Assembly: GCF_937616625.2 (NCBI RefSeq) | Contig: NC_065576.1 | Span: 5,086,501 to 5,150,500, forward strand | Direction of reading: 5' to 3' | DNA from: Mercurialis annua | Lineage: Eukaryota > Streptophyta > Magnoliopsida > Malpighiales > Euphorbiaceae | Length of the DNA: 64,000 bases | In this document: positions 1 to 9,790 of the stretch, piece by piece | How positions within the stretch are numbered: position 1 is the stretch's first letter | Layout: every line of letters starts with the position of its first letter | Notes under the pieces: model-generated | Databases searched by the model: none | What the model was told of the DNA's origin: nothing | Seen by the model: only the letters and a program-made list of their open reading frames with translations | Translations under genes and position numbers: made by a program

Positions 1-451
1 ATCTCATTGGTTTATTACACGAATAACGTGATACAACTGTTGCGTTGAATATTTATTCTATTTATGCATTCTAAACTTCCAACTCGGGAGCCAAAACCAA
101 TTCATTCAAAAAATTTAAATTACCATATAATCTAAAAACGAAAACACATAAAAATATTGAGAAAAAAGGCAAAATAATATATTTTTTTAAAAGAAAACGT
201 CATAATTATAAAATTTTGAAGTTTTGCAAATATTTTTAAAAACAAAAATGACCCTTCAACTTTTGGATTTTTGTACACTAAGCACCCTAAACTTTATTTT
301 TGAAAACTCCTACAAATTTGGATGTTCAAATACTGATTATAAACTAATTCAGCTATTAAATGAGAATCCAGCTATAATTTCATTATCCAAACAAATCAAT
401 TTTTCACATGAAGATCTAAAATAAAAAATAAATAAAGGAGTAGATTAGTAC
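1..451 (-). other. Intron 1 (partial) of the ACBP3-like gene
   Basis: This stretch follows the GT donor at 451-450 on the minus strand. I looked for the rest of the acyl-CoA-binding domain on the minus strand and found nothing resembling it. The sequence is AT-rich and looks like intron. The downstream exons should lie beyond the left edge of the window. A 66-codon open frame on the plus strand here has no recognisable features. Confidence 0.55.
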
Positions 452-966
452 CACTTTGCTCGAGCTGAAACTTTCAACGGATTCGGCTGAGGAACAAGGC
501 AAGGTCCTTCCGTAGCAATCTTATGCAGCCCATAAAGCTGCAACTTCAAATCCCGGCCCAGACTTAATTTCCGATCACCTGCATTACTTATCGAACCAAC
601 ATAACCCACCGCCGCTCCGAAAACCCTCTCCAACTCACTCCTCTCGATTCCTTCCCAATCATCATCATCATCTTCATCGTCTTCCTCCTCATGATCGATC
701 TCAGAATTTTCATTCTGATGATCACATTCACTAGTTTTCGAATCTAAAACGATCGTCTCCGTTGATCGATCGACTAATTCATCAACAATAGTTGAAACGA
801 ATCCGATTTTTGTTTCGGATTCTTTGAAATTTCGTTGAATTTTTTTCTTGTTCAAATCATCGTCGTCATATACTACGGAGAAAAGATTAGCGAGAAGAAA
901 AGAAACGAGAAGAGAAAAAATTAAAGTGAATAAAGATTCGAGGTAAAGAAAAAACTCCATTGACAT
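452..966 (-). CDS. Acyl-CoA-binding protein, ACBP3-like, first exon (partial gene)
   Basis: The exon encodes 171 residues plus two bases. It starts with a hydrophobic segment at about residues 5-27, which fits a signal anchor, then a strongly acidic Asp/Glu run at about 90-104. The first half of an acyl-CoA-binding domain follows, with the motif YGLHKIATEGPC and then KVSARAKW. This order matches plant class III ACBPs such as Arabidopsis ACBP3, which bind acyl-CoA and phospholipids and act in the endomembrane or extracellular space. The exon ends at AAGTG|GTACTA, which splits the Trp codon of the conserved ARAKW. Reading through would add one Tyr and a stop, so splicing is expected. Two ATGs are close together (966 and 960). 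The C-terminal half of the domain is outside the window. Family identity is firm; orthology to ACBP3 itself is inference. Confidence 0.8.
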
Positions 967-1962
967 TACAGAACAAAAAAAATCAAGAAATTGGGAGAAA
1001 AGGTATTTGCAGAGACAAGGGGGAAGTATATTCTTGCAGAGTAAAAATTGGTACGGTATTGCTGGCGAAGTTTGAAAAGGACTCTCTCGCTAAACCAGCG
1101 GTTAAGGAGTCAATTACTTATCAGTAATCAGTTTTAATTAGAGTTGTTTGGTTTGGTTTTCTAATTTTGGCAATTTTTTTATATGAATTAACGAATATTT
1201 TATATTAGTATGTTTTATTTATCCTTTAAAACTAAGCAAAAACAAAAATTCTTTTTACAGTTATTATAATTAAATCAATAATATTTACATTTCAATCTCA
1301 TATTACTTTGCATTTTATCACCTTTTTATAATTTGTCGTGTATTTATATAGAAATAGATTTGTTTTTTTTAATTCAAACCAAACACGTTTAGTAAATTGT
1401 GTTATAATATCAAATCAAAACACGACATGTCCATTTAACGGGTTTCGTCCGTGTTAAATTGTTCAACTCATTTAATTAAAATATATACTTAAACGGGTTT
1501 AAACGCATCTTACAACAAATAACAATTAATAAATTATATGCACAGTCAATAAACAGATTTAAATGTATCTATAAAGAATTTGACAAACTTAAATTGTCAA
1601 ACTTCCGATTTAAACATGTTATAAATGAGTTGATCTGTTTATAATCTCGACCGATGTAAGTTGAATCTAAATCTGTTTAATTTTGTGTCGGTGTACAAAA
1701 ACAGGTCATGTTGGAAATTATCACCAAAATAAAACCAGGGAATATATTATGGTTCTGAATTCAATTTCTGATGACGATCGTTGAGGTATTGGTGATATAA
1801 AAGAAAAAAAAAATGAACGATATTGTTCTGTTAAAAGGATATTGATAGAAAACAGAATATGCGGGTGGAGATATTCGATGATTAATTTGAAATGGATATA
1901 TAGATAAACACTAGTCTAGACATGTCGTGTTAGACCAATCCAAAAGAATCTCAAAAAAACAT
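967..1962. other. Intergenic, 5' side of the ACBP3-like gene
   Basis: No gene is seen. The first 100-150 bases on the left should hold the ACBP3-like promoter and 5' UTR, but I see no clear TATA box. The rest is AT-rich unique-looking sequence up to the target-site duplication of the Tat retrotransposon. Confidence 0.4.
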
Positions 1963-1967
1963 CAAGT

Positions 1968-2462
1968 TGTTGACATCGGCCCAAAATATGGCTAGCAAGT
2001 GATGGGCTGCCAAGGAAGAGAGCATAATGGGCTGTAATGGGACCGGGCCCATATTAGCTATTTTTATTATTGCCTTTTTATTTTAGTCTTATCAGATTAG
2101 GGTTTAATTAAGTGTTTCAGTTTTAATTCGCTTCTTTTTCCTATTATTAGGGGATTTGTCCCTATAAATAGTGATTTCATCAAATTAATAAAGTCTACAC
2201 AATTCATCAAAAAACACAAATCAAAGCTCAGGCTTTTCTATCTTAATCTCCGGATTAAAACCTTAACTTAGGAGTAGTTTGAAATCAATCCCGCTTAGGT
2301 TCCTTAACCTCCGGAGCGATACTGATAATTTTTAGTTTAGTTTGTTACTATTGTTCTTTTGTGTGACCTGGTTGAAATTCGAGTTTCGATTAAAGCATCA
2401 AACCGAAACAGTTCCCATAATCAAATTCAAAGATTTGAGTTTGGAAGTGTTTCCTGCGAACA
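1968..2462 (+). repeat. 5' LTR of the Tat element
   Basis: Starts TGTTGACATC and ends CGAACA, and matches 13700-14194 base for base except at two positions. It contains a TATA-like CTATAAATAG at 2162-2171 and an AATAAA at 2187-2192 a few bases downstream, a layout that suits an LTR promoter followed by a polyadenylation signal. Confidence 0.95.
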
Positions 2463-2467
2463 TCTTT

Positions 2468-2486
2468 TGGCGACTCCACTGGGGAC
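2468..2486 (+). other. Primer-binding site of the Tat element
   Basis: The 19 bases beginning TGGCGACTCCACTGG lie six bases after the 5' LTR. Position and opening TGG fit complementarity to the CCA end of a tRNA. Related Tat/Ogre elements usually use tRNA-Arg, but I did not verify the tRNA here. Confidence 0.7.
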
Positions 2487-2492
2487 ACGTTT

Positions 2493-5400
2493 ATGGTTAG
2501 CACAAAAATCGGAACACTGAAAGACGATCAGAGATACACTAGATCGGTTACCCGAGAGTTACAAGAGAGAAAACGGTTGATCGGCAATTACGATTCAGAT
2601 ATTGAAGAAATAATGGCCAAAGATAAAACGACCGCGACCACTCAAAAAACTACGATCTCGCCAGAGACCGTATCTGAAAATTCGGCCAAAGATCCTTCTT
2701 CGAGACAAGAAGATGATTCGGCCGATTATTCACGAGACCTACCACCAAGTCGTCCGTCTCTCACACATGCCGATTTTACCTCTATGCGAAATGAAATTGC
2801 TGGAGAAAATCGGCTCATGTTCGACGGAGTTATGAATCAAATGGCGTCGGTGATCAAGACAATGATGACCGATCATGCAGTCTTGCAGCGAGAGATCAGA
2901 GCAGATGTCAAATCCATGTCAAACGCAATAGAAAGCATGGCCAAAATCATGACTGGACAACACATTGCGGAGACGACCAACCGAAGGGTCGATCTTATTC
3001 AACCGCCGATCCGAGCCAATTCACAAAACCCACAGGCCGATCCAACCCAGTCGTCGGCTAGATCGGGAATGCATTATGGATCGGTGAAGATCTTGTCACG
3101 AGACGATATTGAAACAAGTCTCGCAAGTGAACATGTTTCACAGAGACCTGGTAAAGAAGCGGCAAGCGAGCCTCTGATAAATTTGCAGAACCCCGTGAAG
3201 GAAAACTCTTCCTACGTATTAGCAAAGGGGGAGGATGGAGTATATGATCGAGCCCAACTTTTAGATGAACTGGAAAGATTGGGCGTTGATTGCAGGCCGA
3301 TACCTCGGCCATCATATGTTAAGCCATACCCTGATTGGATCGACAAATTATATCCTTTTCCAAGAGGATATAAGGTCCCAGAATTTAGTCTTTTTTCTGG
3401 AGAGGAAAAAGGGCAATCGACAGTCGAACACATTGCCAGGTTTTCCGCGCAATGTGGAGAAGCGGGAGCACATGATTTTTGGAAGTTGAGGCTATTCGCT
3501 AGTTCACTAACAAAAATGGCGTTCACTTGGTATTCACATCTAACGCCAGGTTCGATCGGCACATGGAAAGATCTCGAGGAGAAATTCCATGAAGAGTTTT
3601 ATCGAGCCCCACCTGATGTCACGTTGGCCGATCTAGCTAGCATTTCTCAACTGCCAAACGAATCCATGGAAAAATACATATCAAGGTTCCGCAATTTGAG
3701 AACCCGCTGCCAAACCAGCATTGCCGAGTCGGATTGCGTTCCCATGGTGATCAAAGGAATGGACTTCGCAATGAGGGAACATTTCGAGGGACATCGTTTC
3801 AGAGATTTGTTTGAGCTCACTAATCGAGTGACCAGCTATGAAAGACTCTTGGTGGAGAAAGAACAGAGGAGAGGTTCGTCAAAAGGAACTTACTATAGAG
3901 ATCAACTCGATGTGGCCGTCGTCACAGACGATAGTGATTGCGAGTCCGATGAAGATGTTTGCATGGCGGAATTCCTAGCGAAAAAACCACAAGAGTGCTC
4001 GGCTTTGAGAAAGCCAGGATTTCAGAAGAAGAATAAAAGCGCCGCCATTCAGAAAGATTATTCCTTCGATCTAACAAAGGCGGATGAAATATTTGATGCT
4101 TTGCTCAAAGACGATCAGATAATTCTGGGAGAAGGTCACGTAATTCCTCCAGCAGACCAAAGGGTTGGAAAAGAATATTGCAAATATCACAACTCTTGGA
4201 GACATAGCACAAATAACTGTGTTATCTTCCGAAATGTGATTCAAAAAGCAATAACCGAAGGCAAACTTTTATTTCCAACCAAAAAGGAGGCCGAAGCGAA
4301 ATGTATTACCATTAATACGATTCGGCCAAATTTCGAGCGAGCATTGGGAAGCGGACGTGTGTTGGAAAAATGGGACCCGAAGAAACCAAAGTTTCGGGTA
4401 GAAGAAAAACAAGTGTGGAAACCGCGCCTCAAGAATGAGACATCCAATAAGAGTGTGTTTGAGCGAATATCTGAAGTCCAATGCCCTTCATGCAAGACCT
4501 GTTTCAAAGCGGAACACAATGTGTGTCGAGCCAATCCTAAGACATTTAAACCAAGGGCTCCAACGAGAGAATGGAAGAAGCATGAACCCAAAAGGGAAGA
4601 AGGAGTCACGGTGTTCAGAAGAATGTTTCGGCCAACAGAGGAACAACCTCATTTGAGCAAGACTCAGAAGCGGCGTATGCAAAGGATGAGGCAAGATTCC
4701 CGAAAGTTAGCCGATTCAAAAGTAAAGCAAGGATCGCCAACAGCTGGAGACTTCTTACCGGTTAAAAGGCGACTGACGTTCCCAAACGAATCAGCTGGTC
4801 GCACGAGCGATCACGACACGCTGAATCGCAAAGATAGTACCATAGATCATTGCGAGCCAGCTATTAATATTCCTATGTCTCCAGTGAAGAAGATCAGAAA
4901 GATCTGGGTAGAGAAAAAGTCTACGAAGCCAATCGAGCAGCAACTAATGACGACCGACGAGTTGGTGATCGCCGATGAACCTAAAAAACCCAAGCTGTCA
5001 TACAAAGACGTGGTCATTTCAACAACTGATGGTCAATTGCGAGCCAGGGGTGTTAGGGAAATGCCACATGAGGTTCATGTCATTACTTTGCCTGAGTCAT
5101 TTCGGTGCAAGCCCGGACAGAAAGGCATCTTAGATGGGGATGTGGTTGTGCCCGAAGAAAGCGGAGCTGGAAAATCAGCCGTTGTGTCTCTCAGCAAACC
5201 GCCACAACGGATGACAAGACATATTCGGCCCTTGTATATAAAGGCCGATGTTAATAGCATCCCAGTTAATAGAGTACTCATTGACAATGGAGCTGGAGTT
5301 AACATATTGCCCGCCAAAATGCTTAAAAAATTAGGTATCAATCGCGATGAGTTGGAGCCAACTGATGTTTATATGACCGATTTCGCGGGAGGCGAGACGC

Positions 5401-5792
5401 CAGCAGAGGGTTACATAACCTTGAAAACTAGGATCGGCCGAGTCGAGACCGAAGAAGGATTTTTTGTTGTCAACGCAAGGAGTAATTACAACATTTTACT
5501 CGGACGAGATTGGATCCACTCCAATATGTGCATTCCGTCAACAATGCACCAAATGTTGATAATGTGGCGCGAAGATGGAATAGCAGAAGTTGTGCAAGGC
5601 GACCCGAACCCGTTCGGAGAAGACTCTAATTGTTTAGAGGCACTGTTGTATGATGATCAAGTGAAAGACATACAATCATTGAGTGCGAAACACAACACCA
5701 CCCCACGGATCGTCTTAAATTCGGATCGGCCTATGACAGTCGCACTCGGGGGCAAAGGCCGATCGTCAATAATACGTAAGTCCAATGATTAG
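2493..5792 (+). CDS. gag: Gag-protease polyprotein of the Tat element (1099 aa)
   Basis: The retrotransposon Gag core lies at about residues 315-405, with the typical WKLRLF...W...TWKDLEEKF...FY pattern. A CX2HX4HX4C zinc-knuckle-like motif (CKYHNSWRHSTNNC) is near residue 562, and a second Cys-rich stretch follows. Near the C-terminus (about 895-1015) is a pepsin-like retroviral protease: the active site is IDNGAG at about residue 930, and the flap and ILLGRDWI motif lie downstream. DNG rather than DTG or DSG is common in plant Tat elements. The N-terminal 250 residues are polar and unrecognised. The start is the first ATG after the primer-binding site. The stop overlaps the pol start by 8 bases. 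The product should form the particle and process the polyprotein. Confidence 0.9.
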   Translation: MVSTKIGTLKDDQRYTRSVTRELQERKRLIGNYDSDIEEIMAKDKTTATTQKTTISPETVSENSAKDPSSRQEDDSADYSRDLPPSRPSLTHADFTSMRNEIAGENRLMFDGVMNQMASVIKTMMTDHAVLQREIRADVKSMSNAIESMAKIMTGQHIAETTNRRVDLIQPPIRANSQNPQADPTQSSARSGMHYGSVKILSRDDIETSLASEHVSQRPGKEAASEPLINLQNPVKENSSYVLAKGEDGVYDRAQLLDELERLGVDCRPIPRPSYVKPYPDWIDKLYPFPRGYKVPEFSLFSGEEKGQSTVEHIARFSAQCGEAGAHDFWKLRLFASSLTKMAFTWYSHLTPGSIGTWKDLEEKFHEEFYRAPPDVTLADLASISQLPNESMEKYISRFRNLRTRCQTSIAESDCVPMVIKGMDFAMREHFEGHRFRDLFELTNRVTSYERLLVEKEQRRGSSKGTYYRDQLDVAVVTDDSDCESDEDVCMAEFLAKKPQECSALRKPGFQKKNKSAAIQKDYSFDLTKADEIFDALLKDDQIILGEGHVIPPADQRVGKEYCKYHNSWRHSTNNCVIFRNVIQKAITEGKLLFPTKKEAEAKCITINTIRPNFERALGSGRVLEKWDPKKPKFRVEEKQVWKPRLKNETSNKSVFERISEVQCPSCKTCFKAEHNVCRANPKTFKPRAPTREWKKHEPKREEGVTVFRRMFRPTEEQPHLSKTQKRRMQRMRQDSRKLADSKVKQGSPTAGDFLPVKRRLTFPNESAGRTSDHDTLNRKDSTIDHCEPAINIPMSPVKKIRKIWVEKKSTKPIEQQLMTTDELVIADEPKKPKLSYKDVVISTTDGQLRARGVREMPHEVHVITLPESFRCKPGQKGILDGDVVVPEESGAGKSAVVSLSKPPQRMTRHIRPLYIKADVNSIPVNRVLIDNGAGVNILPAKMLKKLGINRDELEPTDVYMTDFAGGETPAEGYITLKTRIGRVETEEGFFVVNARSNYNILLGRDWIHSNMCIPSTMHQMLIMWREDGIAEVVQGDPNPFGEDSNCLEALLYDDQVKDIQSLSAKHNTTPRIVLNSDRPMTVALGGKGRSSIIRKSND

Positions 5793-8700
5793 CAAGCATG
5801 AGATAATTAGAGAGAAAGTTCGCATGCTTTCCAAAAATTATGCGATGCGATCGGCGGAGTGTATCTACGAAGATGAAGGACAAGATCCGACAAGGGCCCT
5901 TCAAATTGTCGATTTACAAATAGCGTCGGGCAAATTGGATGACGATCCCGCTCAGGTGCAAGACACGCTGATAGAAATTGACATGGGATCCGGAATACAA
6001 ACCAAGCCTATGTTTATCAGTGATCAGTTTGATAAAGGGACGGTTGATAGACTAATTGCTTTATTGCGAGAATTCAAAGATTGTTTCGCGTGGTCATATG
6101 AAGAAATGCCAGGATTGGACCGATCCGTTGTTGAACATAAGTTACCACTAAAGGCTGGTTTCAAGCCGTTTCGGCAGCCTCCGAGACGTATGTCAAAAGA
6201 AGTGGAAACACTAGTTCATGACGAAATTAGACGGCTCGAAGCAGCCGGATTTATCAGAGAAGCCAAATATACAGAATGGTTGTCTAACATTGTACCAGTC
6301 ATGAAAAAGAATGGTAAATTGAGAGTTTGTGTCGATTTCAGGAACTTAAATTTAGCCACGCCGAAAGACGAGTATCCAATGCCCATTGCAGATATGATGG
6401 TTGACGGCGCGGCCGGACACACCATTTTAAGTTTCCTCGATGCACACTCTGGTTACAATCAAGTCCCGATCAACGAAAAAGATGTATCCAAAACAGCATT
6501 TCGTTGTCCAGGGCCGATCGGCGCTTACGAATGGGTTGTTATGCCTTTCGGCCTAAAGAATGCTGGGGCTACTTATCAGAGAGCAATGAATAAAATGTTT
6601 GCAGGTTTGGATTGTCTGGAAATTTATATAGATGATGTGGTCATCAAGTCACAAACCAGCGAACAACATTTGGCCAACCTAAAAGAAACCTTTGTCAGAA
6701 TGAGAGAAAATGGCTTGAAGATGAATCCTTTAAAATGCGCATTCGGTGTATCAGCTGGTAACTTCCTAGGTTTTCTAGTTCACCAAAGGGGGGTAGAAGT
6801 TGATAAAAACAAAGCGCAGGCGATCATAAATGCTGAACCTCCTAAAACTAAGAAGCAACTTCAGAGATTGATCGGCCAAATTAATTTTTTAAGACGATTC
6901 ATTTCAAACACAGCGGGCCGATTAAGAAGTTGGAGAACATTACTGAAGGCCGGAGAAACATCTCAGTTCCTTTGGACAGAAGAGCAGCAAAAAGTCTTTG
7001 ACGAGATCAAGACTTATTTAGTCAAGCCTCCAGTCATGATGCCCCCTAAGCAGGGACAGCCGTTATTGTTATATATCTCGGCAGCCCACGAATCGTTAGG
7101 ATGCATGTTGGCACAGGAAGATCAAGGAGTCGAAAGATCGGTTTATTATCTGAGTAAAAGCCTAACTGACACAGAAATTCGATATTCTACTATCGAGAAG
7201 CTATGTCTGTGTCTTTATTTTACATGCTGTAAATTAAGATATTACATGCTTCCGGTAGTGGTATATGTTTTATCTCAAACGGATGTGATCAAATACATTC
7301 TGTCTCGACCTTATCTGAGAAATCGGCTTGGAAAATGGGCTATTGCAATGTCAGAATTCACTTTAGTATATGTTCCACAAAAAGCCGTTAAGGGACAAGC
7401 ACTAGCAGATTTTTTAGCCGATCATCCCAACATCCCGATCAAGGAAGTAGCTTGTTTCGAGCCAATTCCGTGGAAGCTTTGGTTCGACGGATCTAAAACT
7501 AATAAAGGGGCGGGTGCAGGGATATTAATTATCTCGCCGCAAGGCTTGGTTTTTCGAATGTCTTTTTCATTAACATTCCAATGCACCAATAATCAAGCGG
7601 AGTACGAAGCGCTGATCATTGGATTGGAAATCCTGGCCGAGCTGGGAGCTAAAGCAATTCAAGTAAAAGGAGACTCCTTGTTAATTATTAAGCAAGTTAT
7701 TGGCGAATTCAAATGCGAATCAGACGTCTTGATTAAGTACTGCAACAAAGCCAAACACCTCATGGATGGTTTCTCCGAAACATGGATAGAGTTCGCGGAA
7801 AGAGCAGAAAATGAAGAGGCGAACGACTTAGCCCAGCATGGAAGTGGATACAAAATCATGGCAGGTTTTGAGGTTATTGAGAGAACAACGCCTTGTCTTC
7901 ATACTGGGGGCATAATACCAGATGACTGCAGATCGGCATATCACTTGGACACGACAGCCGATTGGAGGAAAGAATTGATCGACTGGTTTACACATCCAGA
8001 CCCGGCGAATCGGCGAATCAAAATGTTGGCCACCAACTATGTGATTCTAGCTGACGAATTGTATAAACGATGTCGTGAAGGTTTATTGTTCAGATGTGTA
8101 GGACCAAAAGAAGCTATGTTGGTCATGGCTGAAGTTCATGAAGGAATCTCGGGGGCACATCAAGCTGGACCAAGAATGAGGTGGTTAATACACAAATACG
8201 GCTTTTATTGGCCGAAAATGGAACAAGATTGTATCCGATACGCCAGAGGATGTGAAGCTTGTCAGAAATTTGGACCGGTTCAACACGTTCCAGCAGACGT
8301 ATTACATTCAATCATCAAGCCATGGCCATTTAGAGGATGGGCAGTAGATTTGATCGGCAAGATTTACCCACCATCGGCGAAAGGACATACTTTCGTGATC
8401 GTCGCGACAGATTATTTCACGAAGTGGGTAGAAGTCAAGCCATTGAAATCGCCAACACAAGACGAAGTAATCAAATTTTTCAAAGAAAATTTGATTCATC
8501 GACATGGCCTTCCAGAAACTATTACGACCGATCAAGGAACTATGTTTACTGGATCGGACACTATAGCTTTCTCGAAAGAGTACGGTTTTAAAATGATACA
8601 TTCTACACCGTATTATGCCCAAGCGAATGGACAAGCAGAAGCTACAAACAAATCTATAAAGAACTGTCTGTCCAAAATGATCGAAGAAAATCCAAGCCAA

Positions 8701-9246
8701 TGGCACAGGATTTTGTCCGAAGTCGTTTGGGGGAACAGAATATCCCAGAAATCGGCCACCGGCACATCTCCATTCCGTTTGGTGTATGGATATGACGCAA
8801 TGTTGCCTATGGAGCTTGCTGTACATTCTGTACGACGAAAGAGACAACATACGATCTTAAAAGATGATTATGCCGATAAAATGATCTTAGAAGCATTAGA
8901 TCTCGATGAAGAAAGATTGGAAGCACTTGACCATCTAGAAGCGCAAAAAAGGCGAGTCGAAAGATCGTACAATAAACGAGTCAAGGGTAAAATTTTCAAG
9001 ATTGGAGATTTGGTATGGAAAGCGATTTTACCACTGGGGCATAAAGATCGACGTCTTGGAAAATGGAGCCCGAATTGGGAAGGACCATTTCAAGTAATAC
9101 AAGTCTTGTTAAGTGGCGCTTATGTCTTGACAGATATAGATGGAGAGGTGCATAGCAGGTCAATTAATGGTCAATACCTCAAAAAATACGTTCCTAGTTG
9201 CTGGGAGGGTATAAATAAGGAAACCTTCCGAGATGATATGGAGTGA
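5785..9246 (+). CDS. pol: Pol polyprotein: RT, two RNase H domains, integrase (1153 aa)
   Basis: Reverse transcriptase spans about residues 170-340 with YIDD at 281-284. A first RNase H (about 425-545) follows but looks degenerate: SAAH stands where the family usually has a DASD-type motif. A second, archaeal-type RNase H (about 563-690) retains acidic residues in WFDGS (568), QAEYEAL, KGDS (630) and a late Asp (681). Integrase has an HHCC zinc finger (H785, H792, C823, C826) and catalytic D855, D916 and E952, which is exact DD35E spacing. A C-terminal domain ends in the YLKKYVP motif. The frame is +1 relative to gag and begins with its own ATG inside the gag stop (ATGATTAG at 5785-5792). The in-frame stop at 5770-5772 limits any upstream extension. 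The dual RNase H identifies the Tat lineage. Confidence 0.93.
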   Translation: MISKHEIIREKVRMLSKNYAMRSAECIYEDEGQDPTRALQIVDLQIASGKLDDDPAQVQDTLIEIDMGSGIQTKPMFISDQFDKGTVDRLIALLREFKDCFAWSYEEMPGLDRSVVEHKLPLKAGFKPFRQPPRRMSKEVETLVHDEIRRLEAAGFIREAKYTEWLSNIVPVMKKNGKLRVCVDFRNLNLATPKDEYPMPIADMMVDGAAGHTILSFLDAHSGYNQVPINEKDVSKTAFRCPGPIGAYEWVVMPFGLKNAGATYQRAMNKMFAGLDCLEIYIDDVVIKSQTSEQHLANLKETFVRMRENGLKMNPLKCAFGVSAGNFLGFLVHQRGVEVDKNKAQAIINAEPPKTKKQLQRLIGQINFLRRFISNTAGRLRSWRTLLKAGETSQFLWTEEQQKVFDEIKTYLVKPPVMMPPKQGQPLLLYISAAHESLGCMLAQEDQGVERSVYYLSKSLTDTEIRYSTIEKLCLCLYFTCCKLRYYMLPVVVYVLSQTDVIKYILSRPYLRNRLGKWAIAMSEFTLVYVPQKAVKGQALADFLADHPNIPIKEVACFEPIPWKLWFDGSKTNKGAGAGILIISPQGLVFRMSFSLTFQCTNNQAEYEALIIGLEILAELGAKAIQVKGDSLLIIKQVIGEFKCESDVLIKYCNKAKHLMDGFSETWIEFAERAENEEANDLAQHGSGYKIMAGFEVIERTTPCLHTGGIIPDDCRSAYHLDTTADWRKELIDWFTHPDPANRRIKMLATNYVILADELYKRCREGLLFRCVGPKEAMLVMAEVHEGISGAHQAGPRMRWLIHKYGFYWPKMEQDCIRYARGCEACQKFGPVQHVPADVLHSIIKPWPFRGWAVDLIGKIYPPSAKGHTFVIVATDYFTKWVEVKPLKSPTQDEVIKFFKENLIHRHGLPETITTDQGTMFTGSDTIAFSKEYGFKMIHSTPYYAQANGQAEATNKSIKNCLSKMIEENPSQWHRILSEVVWGNRISQKSATGTSPFRLVYGYDAMLPMELAVHSVRRKRQHTILKDDYADKMILEALDLDEERLEALDHLEAQKRRVERSYNKRVKGKIFKIGDLVWKAILPLGHKDRRLGKWSPNWEGPFQVIQVLLSGAYVLTDIDGEVHSRSINGQYLKKYVPSCWEGINKETFRDDME

Positions 9247-9790
9247 TCCCCTTACGGTCAAAACGATATAAGGTTTTTTGATCGGCCGAAACGATATTTT
9301 ACAAGTTCTTGGATGGCCGATTAAACCTGATGCGACAGTTGGAAACCTTTTAAATGCCGAACAATCACTATCTATGTTTCGGAAATCCAGCCGAATAAAA
9401 GATGTAAACAAAAAGAAATGAATAAAATTATTTATTGTTCGGCACATTATTATTCTTTTGCACCAAAGATCTTGAATATAATCCTGTTGATTGGCCGATA
9501 AAAAATCAGTTTTTATAAAAACCATCGGCCAAAAAAGTTTTTTGTACAGATCGGCCTTATTGATCGACCTTATTGGCAATCGAAAAGTCAATATGTTTCT
9601 TTTTAGTTTTTCGCTGTCTTGAGCAGTTGAATAAAACGAAATTAAACATCATATGCCGATCTAGTTTACAAACACTAAAACACATGGTTTGTCAAAATCC
9701 AGGACAACACTTGTTCAAACTATGGCAAAATAAACATTTTTGTTACAACGCAAAAAAAACAGAAATGATATCAAACTCATACAACGCCGA
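9247..9790. other. Region between pol and the antisense PMD gene (convergent 3' ends)
   Basis: No open frame of note. Pol ends at 9246 on the plus strand and the PMD gene ends at 9791 on the minus strand, so the two transcripts converge here. The hexamer GCCGAT/ATCGGC recurs about seven times, for example near 9282, 9315, 9493 and 9549, continuing the motif bias of the element. Confidence 0.6.

Noticed and set aside
224..424. 66-codon open frame on the plus strand
   Set aside because: It lies in what should be an intron of the ACBP3-like gene, is AT-rich and has no domain.
8308..8850. 180-codon minus-strand open frame
   Set aside because: Exact shadow of the integrase coding region; no independent features.
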